Part shown: positions 1-7,585 of the stretch, piece by piece
How the letters are laid out: the number at the start of each line of letters is the position of its first letter
How positions within the stretch are numbered: position 1 is the first letter of the stretch
Assembly: GCA_018675575.1 (NCBI GenBank)
Contig: JABGXW010000162.1
Coordinates: 62,001 to 126,000 of the forward strand
Source: Bacteriovoracaceae bacterium
GTDB lineage: Bacteria > Bdellovibrionota > Bacteriovoracia > Bacteriovoracales > Bacteriovoracaceae
Direction of reading: 5' to 3'
Length of the DNA: 64,000 nucleotides
The notes under the pieces: model-generated
Database searches by the model: none
What the model was told of the DNA's origin: nothing
Seen by the model: only the letters and a program-made list of their open reading frames with translations
Made by a program: the position numbers and the translations under genes

Positions 1-1077
1 TACGTTCACTGCCGGCCTAATACCAGAATTGAATAAGTCAGCTTCCAAATAAATCTGTCCGTCAGTAATTGAAATAACGTTTGTTGGGATATAAGCGGCA
101 ACATCACCTTCTTGAGTTTCAATAATTGGAAGTGCAGTCATTGATCCATTACCTTGTTCATCAGATAATTTTGCAGCTCTTTCTAAAAGTCTACTATGTA
201 AATAAAAAACATCTCCAGGGAAAGCTTCTCTTCCCGGTGGTCTTCTAAGAAGAAGTGACATCTGTCTATAAGCTTGTGCTTGTTTTGTTAAGTCATCATA
301 GACGATAAGGGCATGTTTACCGCTATCTCTATAATATTCTCCCATAGTTGCACCAGTAAATGGAGCAAGAAATTGCAAAGGAGCAGTTTCTGAGGCCGTA
401 GCAGAAACAATTACTGTGTAATCCATCGCTCCCGCATCAATGAGTTTTTGTTGTAATTGACGAACTGTTGAAGCCTTTTGTCCAACGGCTACGTAAATAC
501 AAACAACGTCCTTACCCTTTTGATTAATAATTGTGTCGAGGGCAACGGCTGTTTTACCTGTCTTTCTGTCTCCAATAATTAGCTCTCTCTGGCCACGTCC
601 AATTGGGATCATAGAATCGATTGCTTTAATTCCTGTTTGCATTGGCTCATGAACAGATTTTCTAGCAAGAATGCCTGGAGCCTTAACTTCAACCTGTGAT
701 GATTCATTCGTCTTAATATCGCCCTTACCATCAATTGGTTCGCCAATAGCATTTACAGCTCTACCAAGAATAGCATCTCCAACCGGCACCGAAACAATTG
801 TTTCAGTTCTCTTGGCCGTTGAACCTTCTTTAATATTATTGTCATCACCAAGAATGGCAACACCAACATTATTTGATTCTAAGTTCAGAACCATTCCTTT
901 AGTGCCTGTTTCAAACTCAACGAGCTCTCCGGCCATAACGTTTTTTAAACCAAATACTCTGGCGACACCGTCACCGATTGTTAAAACAGTTCCAACCTCG
1001 TCAACTTGAAGTTTTGTTTCAAAATTTGCGATTCTGTCTTTAATGATACTTGTAATCTCTTCAGGATTCATTGACAT
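1..1077 (-). CDS. atpA: ATP synthase F1 subunit alpha, C-terminus beyond window
   Basis: Catalytic-hexamer subunit of the F1Fo ATP synthase. It carries the non-catalytic nucleotide sites and works on the cytoplasmic face of the inner membrane. About 359 codons are visible; the gene runs off the left edge. The start ATG (1077-1075) follows an AGAGG ribosome site. A beta-barrel N-domain (about residues 25-95) is followed by the P-loop GDRKTGKT at 169-176, where most homologues have GDRQTGKT. It lies downstream of atpF'-atpF-atpH on the same strand, so gamma, beta and epsilon probably follow outside the window. Identification is secure from the long conserved stretches around the P-loop. Confidence 0.97.
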   Translation of the reverse strand, partial: MSMNPEEITSIIKDRIANFETKLQVDEVGTVLTIGDGVARVFGLKNVMAGELVEFETGTKGMVLNLESNNVGVAILGDDNNIKEGSTAKRTETIVSVPVGDAILGRAVNAIGEPIDGKGDIKTNESSQVEVKAPGILARKSVHEPMQTGIKAIDSMIPIGRGQRELIIGDRKTGKTAVALDTIINQKGKDVVCIYVAVGQKASTVRQLQQKLIDAGAMDYTVIVSATASETAPLQFLAPFTGATMGEYYRDSGKHALIVYDDLTKQAQAYRQMSLLLRRPPGREAFPGDVFYLHSRLLERAAKLSDEQGNGSMTALPIIETQEGDVAAYIPTNVISITDGQIYLEADLFNSGIRPAVNV

Positions 1078-1096
1078 TTAATACCTCTTTAACCTT

Positions 1097-1636
1097 TTAT
1101 AAACTTAATACATCATTTTTAAAATTATCTAATTGGTTATCTAATGAAGCGTCTAATTGAAGATCTTCAACAGTCACTCTATAGCCAGCAGTGATATTTT
1201 CATTTTTGATATAATCTAGTTCACAGTTTTTACCTAATTTATCTTTTAAATATCTTTTGATTTTTTCTTTAACTTCAGCTTCAATCGACTCATCAAAGCC
1301 TTGTATTTCTCCTCTTAAAAATCCCCTCGCATGATCATCCATCACGATGATATTTTTAAAGATCATCGGAAATAATCCCATTCTTTTTTCTGTAATAAGA
1401 AAGAAAATGAAGTTTGAAAGTAATGCAGAAGTCTTAAGGCCACTCATCACTTCCTTCATAACATTTGTTTTTTCCTCTAGGGTAAATACTTCTAAAAAGA
1501 GCACGTTTTCTAAATCGTTGCACTTATTGATTGTTTCATTTAAAGCAACAAGTTGTTCTGCGACATTAATATTTGCCTCATCTGATAACTCATAAATTGC
1601 TTTAGCGTATGCTTTTGCTGCTGCTTGCTCTTTCAC
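1097..1636 (-). CDS. atpH: ATP synthase F1 subunit delta (OSCP)
   Basis: Stalk protein linking the alpha3beta3 head to the b/b' peripheral stator. The 179 residues match the usual family length of about 180. An all-helical N-domain (KAYAKAIYELS) and a C-terminal region ending LDNQLDNFKNDVLSL resemble the conserved OSCP tail. The start codon is GTG at 1636, with AGGAG five bases upstream. It sits 12 bases after atpF and 19 bases before atpA in the same transcript. Sequence conservation of delta subunits is low, so the call rests partly on its position in the atp operon. Confidence 0.93.
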   Translation of the reverse strand: MKEQAAAKAYAKAIYELSDEANINVAEQLVALNETINKCNDLENVLFLEVFTLEEKTNVMKEVMSGLKTSALLSNFIFFLITEKRMGLFPMIFKNIIVMDDHARGFLRGEIQGFDESIEAEVKEKIKRYLKDKLGKNCELDYIKNENITAGYRVTVEDLQLDASLDNQLDNFKNDVLSL

Positions 1637-1648
1637 TCTAACTCCTAA

Positions 1649-2194
1649 TTAAGATAGACTCGAAACTAACTTTGTAGTTGCTTTTGATTGAAGCTCTTTA
1701 TCATTGCTAATTGACTTTTTCGCTTGTTCAATTACTTTATCTAATAACTCACTATTTAGTTTCGTTATCATTTGGTTTTTATCTGATTCTAGCTTGTTTG
1801 CAGCATCTCTGCTCATTCTCATTAATGTTTGTGTTGTTTCTTCTTTTGCGATAATCGCATACTTTCTTACATCTTCATCAGATGATTCATTTATTTTTAA
1901 GATTTCAGTGTCTAACTGCTCAAGTTTTTTTGCATATGAATCGTATTTAATTTGCGCCTCTTTATATTTCTCGTCAGCTAAACTGTAGAGGGCAGCGACA
2001 TCTTTAGAGTTTTGTGTGAATGCTTCTGATATAGGCCTTTTTACTTTAAAGATTATAAATCCAAACACTAGTGTAAAGTTAATTGCAGGAAAAATGAGAT
2101 CCATAATACTTGGATTATTATGCTCTCCGCTAGCAGAAGAAGCTATTGCCAAGGTAGGAAGCATTAAAGTTAATATTGTTTTAATAAATGTCAT
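1649..2194 (-). CDS. atpF: ATP synthase F0 subunit b
   Basis: Peripheral stator subunit: one membrane helix followed by a long cytoplasmic coiled coil contacting delta and F1. The first 20 or so residues (MTFIKTILTLMLPTLAIASS) look like a cleavable signal peptide. They precede the true membrane helix (about residues 31-52), and then a charged helical stretch runs to residue 181. A signal sequence in front of subunit b is uncommon; atpB and atpE in this window have one too. The gene follows the b' gene by 27 bases and precedes atpH by 12. Confidence 0.9.
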   Translation of the reverse strand: MTFIKTILTLMLPTLAIASSASGEHNNPSIMDLIFPAINFTLVFGFIIFKVKRPISEAFTQNSKDVAALYSLADEKYKEAQIKYDSYAKKLEQLDTEILKINESSDEDVRKYAIIAKEETTQTLMRMSRDAANKLESDKNQMITKLNSELLDKVIEQAKKSISNDKELQSKATTKLVSSLS

Positions 2195-2221
2195 CTCTAT
2201 TTACCTATTTTATTAACGTAT

Positions 2222-2665
2222 TTACTTAATAATTTTATTAACCAGACTAGATGCTAAAGAAGTAGACTCTTTAAAAATCTCTATTGATCTAAGTTCGATT
2301 TCTGTTGTAAATTCTTTTTTCTTTTGTTCACCTAGTTCATGTAACTCTTTTTCCTTTTTAGAAATTGCTTCTTTCTCAACTCTTTTAATATCTAATTTTT
2401 TGCAATTAAACTTTTCCTGTGCACCAAGATAAACTTTATTAATTTCCGTTTTATATTTGCTTGATAAATTATCAGCTTCAGAAAATTTCTTATTTGCATT
2501 TTCTTCTAATTTTGTTGTCTTGCTTTCACGTAATTCCAAAACAAATTGTAGCTTGTTAAAAAATACTGCTTTTAAAATGATGAAAAGAAAAAAGAAGATA
2601 ATAAATTGTGCATAGACTGTTTGGTCTATATCTAGTTTTTGAAAAACTCCAAGAATTAAATCCAT
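2222..2665 (-). CDS. atpF': ATP synthase F0 subunit b' (second b-type subunit)
   Basis: This 147-residue protein has one N-terminal membrane helix (about residues 17-38, YAQFIIFFFLFIILKAVFF) and then a highly charged coiled coil, the b-subunit plan without a signal peptide. A paired b and b' gene arrangement gives a heterodimeric stator, as known in cyanobacteria, alpha-proteobacteria and many delta-type lineages. It is the first gene of the atp cluster. Upstream is a 151-base gap holding a GC-rich palindrome and a possible promoter, so transcription of the F1 operon probably starts there. Confidence 0.85.
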   Translation of the reverse strand: MDLILGVFQKLDIDQTVYAQFIIFFFLFIILKAVFFNKLQFVLELRESKTTKLEENANKKFSEADNLSSKYKTEINKVYLGAQEKFNCKKLDIKRVEKEAISKKEKELHELGEQKKKEFTTEIELRSIEIFKESTSLASSLVNKIIK

Positions 2666-2685
2666 CCGTATTCCCTATAATTTGA

Positions 2686-2707
2686 GCATAGGCCTATGCG
2701 GCGCGCC
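2686..2707. promoter_or_regulatory. Perfect 14-bp palindrome plus GGCGCGCC in the atp leader
   Basis: GCATAGGCCTATGC (2686-2699) is a perfect palindrome and abuts GGCGCGCC (2700-2707), itself palindromic. It lies 20 bases upstream of the b' start codon. It is the most GC-rich stretch in an otherwise AT-rich intergenic region and would lie in the 5' leader if transcription starts near a TTGACG box (complement of 2757-2762). An operator or leader structure for the atp operon is inferred only. Confidence 0.4.
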
Positions 2708-2816
2708 CAACTTTTATGATATTTAGCATTTTATAAATAAACGGTAGAGGGATATACGTCAAGAAAGTATTGGATAAATCTCAATTTAGATTGTTTGTTT
2801 AGGCCATCTACATTAA

Positions 2817-3152
2817 CTATTTTTGATCTCTCATCTTAGTTGTACCATGAAAAATCACACCTTCATCAACTACTAGGCTTGGAGTTGTAATAGTTCCTTC
2901 AAAGCGAGCAGGTTTTATGATTTCGACACGGGAGGAGGCCTTAATATTGCCTTTAACTGTACCACTAATTAATATGATATTAGCGTTAATTTCTGCGTTA
3001 ATTACAGCGCCTTCTGAAATGATGACCGTATCGTTTGAAAAAATCGAACCATTTACAATTCCTGCTATTCTTGCGACACCGTTAAAAGATAGGTTGCCTT
3101 CAAATTTACACCCATCCTCAATGATTGCTGATATTTCGCCTACGCTGTGCAC
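2817..3152 (-). CDS. Bactofilin family cytoskeletal protein
   Basis: A 111-residue protein made almost entirely of short beta-strand repeats (GVARIAGIVNGSIFSND..., GTVKGNIKASSRVEII..., FEGTITTPSLVVDEG), the hallmark of the polymer-forming bactofilin (DUF583) beta-helix. Bactofilins self-assemble into filaments without nucleotide and act as scaffolds in cell shape, stalk or chromosome-segregation functions. The gene lies 49 bases downstream of parB on the same strand. A parAB-bactofilin linkage is known in several delta-type lineages and fits a role in positioning ParABS, although the role here is inference. Confidence 0.88.
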   Translation of the reverse strand: MHSVGEISAIIEDGCKFEGNLSFNGVARIAGIVNGSIFSNDTVIISEGAVINAEINANIILISGTVKGNIKASSRVEIIKPARFEGTITTPSLVVDEGVIFHGTTKMRDQK

Positions 3153-3183
3153 AATGACTACCTTCCCTAGATCTATAGTTATT

Positions 3184-3199
3184 TGGTTCTATAGGACCA
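3184..3199. repeat. Copy of near-palindromic 16-mer TGGTTCTATAGGACCA
   Basis: Identical to two copies inside mnmE (7892-7907 and 7919-7934) and related to a site at 23728-23743. The 16-mer differs from its own reverse complement at only two positions. This copy sits between the bactofilin start and the parB stop codon. It is either a protein-binding site or a dispersed palindromic element. Confidence 0.6.
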
Positions 3200-3201
3200 T
3201 T

Positions 3202-4116
3202 CTATTTTGACAGTAAATACTCGTAAATGTCATTAAATTCTGCTTCATTTGTAAACTTAATTACAAACTGTCCCTTGCCAGATTCTTTTGAATTAAGACT
3301 AAAATGAAAGCCTGTATTTTTCTCAAGTCGTTGACGGAATTTATCAAGTTTTGTTTGATCATATAAAGGTTTTACTGGCCGATTGGCCTCCGACTTATTT
3401 TTTCTTTTGATGAGTTTTTCTAATTCACGTACAGAAAGTTCATCAACTATGGCGCGGTTGGCCGCACGTATCGTTTCCTCTCGGTCTTTTACGGAAGCTA
3501 AAACTTTTGCGTGTCCAAAAGAAAGTTCTTCTTTTTGGATAAGTTCGACAACTTCTCGTGGAAGCTTAAGAATTCTTAAAAAGTTAGCAACTGAAGATCT
3601 TTCTTTACCAAGCTTCTTTGCAACATCTTCCTGGGTTAATTCGTATTCTGTCATAAGGTGATAATATGCCAACGCTTCTTCTACACAATTAAGATCAGAT
3701 CGTTGGACATTTTCGATGATCGACATAATCATCATTTCTCTTTCTGTACCTCTTTTAATCACAACAGGTACATATTCAAGTCCAGCCAATTTCGAGGCCC
3801 TTAATCTTCTTTCTCCTGCAATTAATTCAAATTTACCATTTTCTTCAGCTACAATAAGGGGTTGAATAATCCCATTTTCTTTAATCGATAATGAAAGCTC
3901 TTGAAGTTCTTTTTCTTTAAATAATTTTCTTGGTTGATTTGGATTCCTTTTTATTGAATCAATATGAACTAACTCTCTTTGCATTTTATCTTGCTGCCTG
4001 TTAACTCCCGTTTCTGATGGGCCAAACTTCTCTTTTAAGGTTTTAGAAAGAATCTCGTTTGGAGTATCCTTAATTAAAGAAGCAATTCCTTTTCCTAATG
4101 CAATTTTCTTCGCCAT
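3202..4116 (-). CDS. parB: Chromosome partitioning protein ParB
   Basis: Centromere-binding CTPase that loads at parS, spreads along DNA and feeds ParA-driven origin segregation. The 304 residues show a basic N-terminal leader (KKIALGKGIASLI), the ParB/Srx nucleotide domain with the GERRLRA motif at 101-107, a helix-turn-helix around 160-181 (LTQEDVAKKLGKERSSVANF), and a C-terminal dimerisation segment. It is 15 bases downstream of parA. A perfect parS lies 1 kb upstream inside rsmG, so substrate and protein are encoded together near oriC. Confidence 0.97.
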   Translation of the reverse strand: MAKKIALGKGIASLIKDTPNEILSKTLKEKFGPSETGVNRQQDKMQRELVHIDSIKRNPNQPRKLFKEKELQELSLSIKENGIIQPLIVAEENGKFELIAGERRLRASKLAGLEYVPVVIKRGTEREMMIMSIIENVQRSDLNCVEEALAYYHLMTEYELTQEDVAKKLGKERSSVANFLRILKLPREVVELIQKEELSFGHAKVLASVKDREETIRAANRAIVDELSVRELEKLIKRKNKSEANRPVKPLYDQTKLDKFRQRLEKNTGFHFSLNSKESGKGQFVIKFTNEAEFNDIYEYLLSK

Positions 4117-4131
4117 TGATAACTCCTTTAC

Positions 4132-4965
4132 TTAACTTATAAAACTTTGAGTTTCAGGATTAATATTAGCTTGGTTCGCTCTGTGTAAATCCTGCGCCAT
4201 ACGCTCTTTTAATAAGAGTTCTTTGGCCAAAGAAAGATAGGCCTCGCTACCTTTTGATTTGATATCGTATAAAATGATAGGCTTCCCAAAACTTGGACAT
4301 TCTGCAAGTTTTACATTTCTTGGAATGATGCTTTTAAAAACCTTATCTTCAAAATGGTTTTGGATCTCTTCTACAACTTGATTATGAAGGCTTGTCCCTT
4401 TGTGATACATCGTAAGTAATATTCCCTCTAAATCAAGCAGAGGATTCAAAGAAGATTTAATCATTCGGACCGTATTTAGTAACTGGGCCAATCCTTCCAT
4501 TGCCAAAAATTCTGTCTGCATTGGAACAATATAACTATCTGAAGCGGTGAGAGCATTAACAGTTAGCAGTCCTAAAGAAGGTGGACAGTCGATAATGATG
4601 TAGTCGTAATCATCTCTTATTTCTTTGAAAGCATTTTTTAATTTTTGTTCTCTAGCAAAGACAGAAACTAATTCAATCTCGGCTCCTGACAAATTATTAT
4701 CAGAAGGACAGATATCAAAATATGGAAGCTCTGTTTTATAAATTGCTTCAGACATTGGTCTTTCACCAATGATTGTATGGTAAATATTGCCCTGCGCAAA
4801 CTGGTCAGATTCTACACCGACACTCAAGCTGCCATTCCCCTGAGGATCCAAGTCAATCAGCAAAGTTCTTTTCTCGGCCACTGCCAAACAGGCCGCCAAA
4901 TTCACTGATGAGGTTGTCTTACCAACGCCACCCTTCTGATTCATCATCGCTATAATTTTAGCCAT
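4132..4965 (-). CDS. parA: Chromosome partitioning ATPase ParA (Soj)
   Basis: Nucleoid-bound P-loop ATPase that moves ParB-parS complexes. The deviant Walker A motif KGGVGKTT is at 11-18, a DLDPQGN motif at about 39, and IIDCPPSLG around 124. At 277 residues it is a chromosomal-type ParA without an N-terminal DNA-binding extension. It starts 33 bases after rsmG and is followed at 15 bases by parB, the standard oriC-proximal order rsmG-parA-parB. Confidence 0.98.
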   Translation of the reverse strand: MAKIIAMMNQKGGVGKTTSSVNLAACLAVAEKRTLLIDLDPQGNGSLSVGVESDQFAQGNIYHTIIGERPMSEAIYKTELPYFDICPSDNNLSGAEIELVSVFAREQKLKNAFKEIRDDYDYIIIDCPPSLGLLTVNALTASDSYIVPMQTEFLAMEGLAQLLNTVRMIKSSLNPLLDLEGILLTMYHKGTSLHNQVVEEIQNHFEDKVFKSIIPRNVKLAECPSFGKPIILYDIKSKGSEAYLSLAKELLLKERMAQDLHRANQANINPETQSFIS

Positions 4966-4998
4966 TTACATCTCCATAATAGATTTTATACTTAATTT

Positions 4999-5634
4999 TT
5001 AGATGAGCTTTGAAAGTTTGACAAGAGGTTTATTTAATTTTGTTCCACGTGGAACAGTAACCCCCTTAAATCCCAACACCCTTCGCCCATTTGTTTTTTT
5101 AACTATGTATTCTTGATCAGAAAATTTCTTCCATCCAGCTATTTTAGCTTTAATATTTTCCTTCTCATCACACCTAGGACCTTTATAAAAATAGGCCCTC
5201 TGTATTTTTTTTCCACAAATCATAGGTAAAAGTTTATCAATATCGGCCACTGCTTTAAAGGTAAGAATTGCAGGAATATCAAAATCTACTTCTTCTAATC
5301 TTTGATGGTAGGTTTTTACATTCTTTATATCTAATTTTTCAGCGATCAGTTTAACGGCCAAAGCTTTTTTCTTTCTCGCTTCGAAGCCTAAAAATATTTT
5401 ATCTGGATACAGTTTGGCAAGTGGCAGTAGTGGAAATCCTCCTCCAAAACCGATATCAATTAAGGGAAGATCAGACTCGAGTGACTTTTTGAAATTCACG
5501 CATTTATTTAATGGCTCGATTGAATCTATGATCTGTTTCAAATAGAATTCATCCAAAGAAGTTATTCTTGTTAAATTAAGACCCTTGAATTCACCGTTTA
5601 AGATCTCTAGATATTTGTGAGCAAACGTCCTCAT
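4999..5634 (-). CDS. rsmG: 16S rRNA (guanine-527-N7) methyltransferase RsmG
   Basis: SAM-dependent enzyme that methylates G527 in the 530 loop of 16S rRNA. The 211 residues include the family N-terminal helix (NLTRITSLDEF...), the SAM-binding motif DIGFGGGFP at 60-68 and the following acidic strand (FLGFEARKKKALAV). Its start overlaps the mnmG stop by one base (TAATG), so the two are translationally coupled. The 3' part of the gene holds a perfect parS palindrome, read as residues V-P-R-G-T, so the coding sequence also serves as centromere. Confidence 0.95.
   Translation of the reverse strand: MRTFAHKYLEILNGEFKGLNLTRITSLDEFYLKQIIDSIEPLNKCVNFKKSLESDLPLIDIGFGGGFPLLPLAKLYPDKIFLGFEARKKKALAVKLIAEKLDIKNVKTYHQRLEEVDFDIPAILTFKAVADIDKLLPMICGKKIQRAYFYKGPRCDEKENIKAKIAGWKKFSDQEYIVKKTNGRRVLGFKGVTVPRGTKLNKPLVKLSKLI
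5041..5056. promoter_or_regulatory. parS: parS centromere site (perfect palindrome)
   Basis: TGTTCCACGTGGAACA is a perfect 16-bp palindrome matching the bacterial parS consensus. It lies within the 3' end of rsmG, about 100 bases from parA and 1 kb from parB. The ParB encoded here has the matching helix-turn-helix domain, so this is very probably a ParB loading site. Confidence 0.93.
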
Positions 5635-7508
5635 TATATTAAATCTCTTGCAACATACGCCAAGGTGGCCGGCCTGATCCCATCCATTCGCTTGAGTTGA
5701 CCAAATGTATGAGGTTGTATTTTTTTTATTCTCTGTCTACATTCATTGGATATATTTTCTGATATAACTAGGTTTTCCCATTTAATTTTTTTATTGTTAA
5801 ATCTATCGATACGGTCCTTATCAATTTCATTTCTTTTTATATAGCCTTTATACTTCTCAGATATGGCAACAGATAATATAACTTCAGGCATAAATGATAG
5901 CCCCAATCTGGTTAGCTCTTTGGTCAACGTCTCCACAGGATTTAGACTAGACCTCCTGATGAGATCTGCCAAAGTTATAATAGAATTTAGGTCGCCGTAT
6001 CCCTTTTCTTTAAAGTAATTTCGTGTGCTTTGATTTGTATAATATTTTTTAAAGGTCAAGGCCTGCTCTAAAACAGTAAATTCTTCAATATATTTTTTTT
6101 GATAAATATCTATTTCAGAGAATAAGTTGAGGGATTGCCGGCTGTGAAAGAGACGATTAATAGTATTGTCTTCGCGCACGTATAATCGGTTTTCATTACG
6201 TGCTGTGAATAGCCTATAGGGTTCATCTCTCTCAATTGTAACAAGATCTTGAATCATAACGCCTATATAAGAACTCTCCCTGCTAAGGACAAATGGTGGT
6301 CGGCGGAGACACGAAAGTGCAGAATTAATACCTGCAATTAAACCCTGACCAGCTGCTTCCTCGTAACCAGAAGTACCATTTAATTGTCCAGCAAAATACA
6401 TTCCTGGCATATTTTTATGTTCTAAAGTTAAATGTAATTTAAAAGTATCGACAACATCGTATTCTACTGCATAACCAAAAATCTCGATTTCTGCTTTTTC
6501 AAAACCTTCAATACTTTGTATGAAGGATTTTTGAATATCTTTTGGTAAGCAGGTAGATATACCATTTGGATAAATTGTATCTAGAGATAGGCCCTCTGGT
6601 TCTACAAAAATATGATGAATATTTCGGTCTGGATACCTGTCACCTTTGTCTTCGATACTTGGACAATATCTTGGACCGACACCTTTTATTTGACCGTTAA
6701 AAACGGGAGATAATAATTGATTTTCCCGAATTATCTGCATTGTTTTTTCTGAGGTGTGAGTGAGGTGGCAAGAAACCTGAGCTAAATTTCTTTTGTATGG
6801 GTCATTATTCCAGTGAAAATTAAGTGCTCGTGTGTCTGATTTTTGTTCAATGAACTTTCCATAGTTCAAAGTTTTCATTTTTAATCTAGGTGGAGTTCCA
6901 GTCTTAAATCTTAAGAAGTTACCAGTATTGTGGTTTAAAAGCTCGTTAAGCGAACAAGTTGCTACCTTATCTACCCTACCTTCATTTTTTTGAGTTTTTC
7001 CAATATGTGTCTTCGCATTAAGAAAAGTTCCAGCGGTGACAATAATTTTTTTTGTATTAATTTTTAGACCTGATTTGCATTCGAGAGTATAAATATTATT
7101 ATGGTTACTGGTATCGCTATTGGAAATTTTTGTAATTTTGAAAACTTCATCTTTTAAAATTTCAATGTTCTTTTTCTGAGACAAAAGAATTTCAGCATTT
7201 TTACTATACAGATCTTTATCAATCTGCGCCCGCGTTGATTGAACTGCATAGCCTTTTGATTCATTTAAAATTCTATATTGAATTCCAGCCAGGTCAGTAA
7301 GTTTTCCAATCAACCCACCGAGAGCATCAATTTCACGAACAACTTGCCCCTTTCCAACTCCCCCAACAGCTGGATTGCAAGGCGCTGAGGCCAGACCCAC
7401 ATCCGGTAAAGTTATGAGACCAACTTTTAAATTGAATTCACTTGTGATCCATGCAGCTTCACAACCTGCGTGGCCTCCACCAATTATAATTATATCGAAT
7501 GAAATCAT
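5634..7508 (-). CDS. mnmG: tRNA uridine 5-carboxymethylaminomethyl modification enzyme MnmG (GidA)
   Basis: FAD-dependent partner of MnmE that installs the cmnm5/nm5 group on wobble U34 of certain tRNAs. The 624 residues match family length. The FAD Rossmann motif GGGHAGCEAAW is at about 10-20, with VGLASAPCNPAVGG, GPRYCPSIEDK and LNGTSGYEEAAGQG downstream. The C-terminal helical domain ends with IQPHTFGQLKRMDGIRP, used for MnmE and tRNA contacts. It lies 77 bases downstream of mnmE, and that gap holds a degenerate parS. Its stop overlaps the rsmG start. Confidence 0.98.
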   Translation of the reverse strand: MISFDIIIIGGGHAGCEAAWITSEFNLKVGLITLPDVGLASAPCNPAVGGVGKGQVVREIDALGGLIGKLTDLAGIQYRILNESKGYAVQSTRAQIDKDLYSKNAEILLSQKKNIEILKDEVFKITKISNSDTSNHNNIYTLECKSGLKINTKKIIVTAGTFLNAKTHIGKTQKNEGRVDKVATCSLNELLNHNTGNFLRFKTGTPPRLKMKTLNYGKFIEQKSDTRALNFHWNNDPYKRNLAQVSCHLTHTSEKTMQIIRENQLLSPVFNGQIKGVGPRYCPSIEDKGDRYPDRNIHHIFVEPEGLSLDTIYPNGISTCLPKDIQKSFIQSIEGFEKAEIEIFGYAVEYDVVDTFKLHLTLEHKNMPGMYFAGQLNGTSGYEEAAGQGLIAGINSALSCLRRPPFVLSRESSYIGVMIQDLVTIERDEPYRLFTARNENRLYVREDNTINRLFHSRQSLNLFSEIDIYQKKYIEEFTVLEQALTFKKYYTNQSTRNYFKEKGYGDLNSIITLADLIRRSSLNPVETLTKELTRLGLSFMPEVILSVAISEKYKGYIKRNEIDKDRIDRFNNKKIKWENLVISENISNECRQRIKKIQPHTFGQLKRMDGIRPATLAYVARDLI

Positions 7509-7528
7509 AATGTACCAATTTATATGAA

Positions 7529-7544
7529 TGTTCCACGTAGAACT
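7529..7544. promoter_or_regulatory. Degenerate second parS-like site
   Basis: TGTTCCACGTAGAACT matches the parS at 5041-5056 at 14 of 16 positions and lies in the mnmE-mnmG gap, 2.5 kb away. Multiple parS sites near oriC are usual. Whether ParB binds this imperfect copy is unknown. Confidence 0.6.
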
Positions 7545-7585
7545 TTTTATGCACTGTAACGATTATGGCCAAAAAAGTCTAACGT

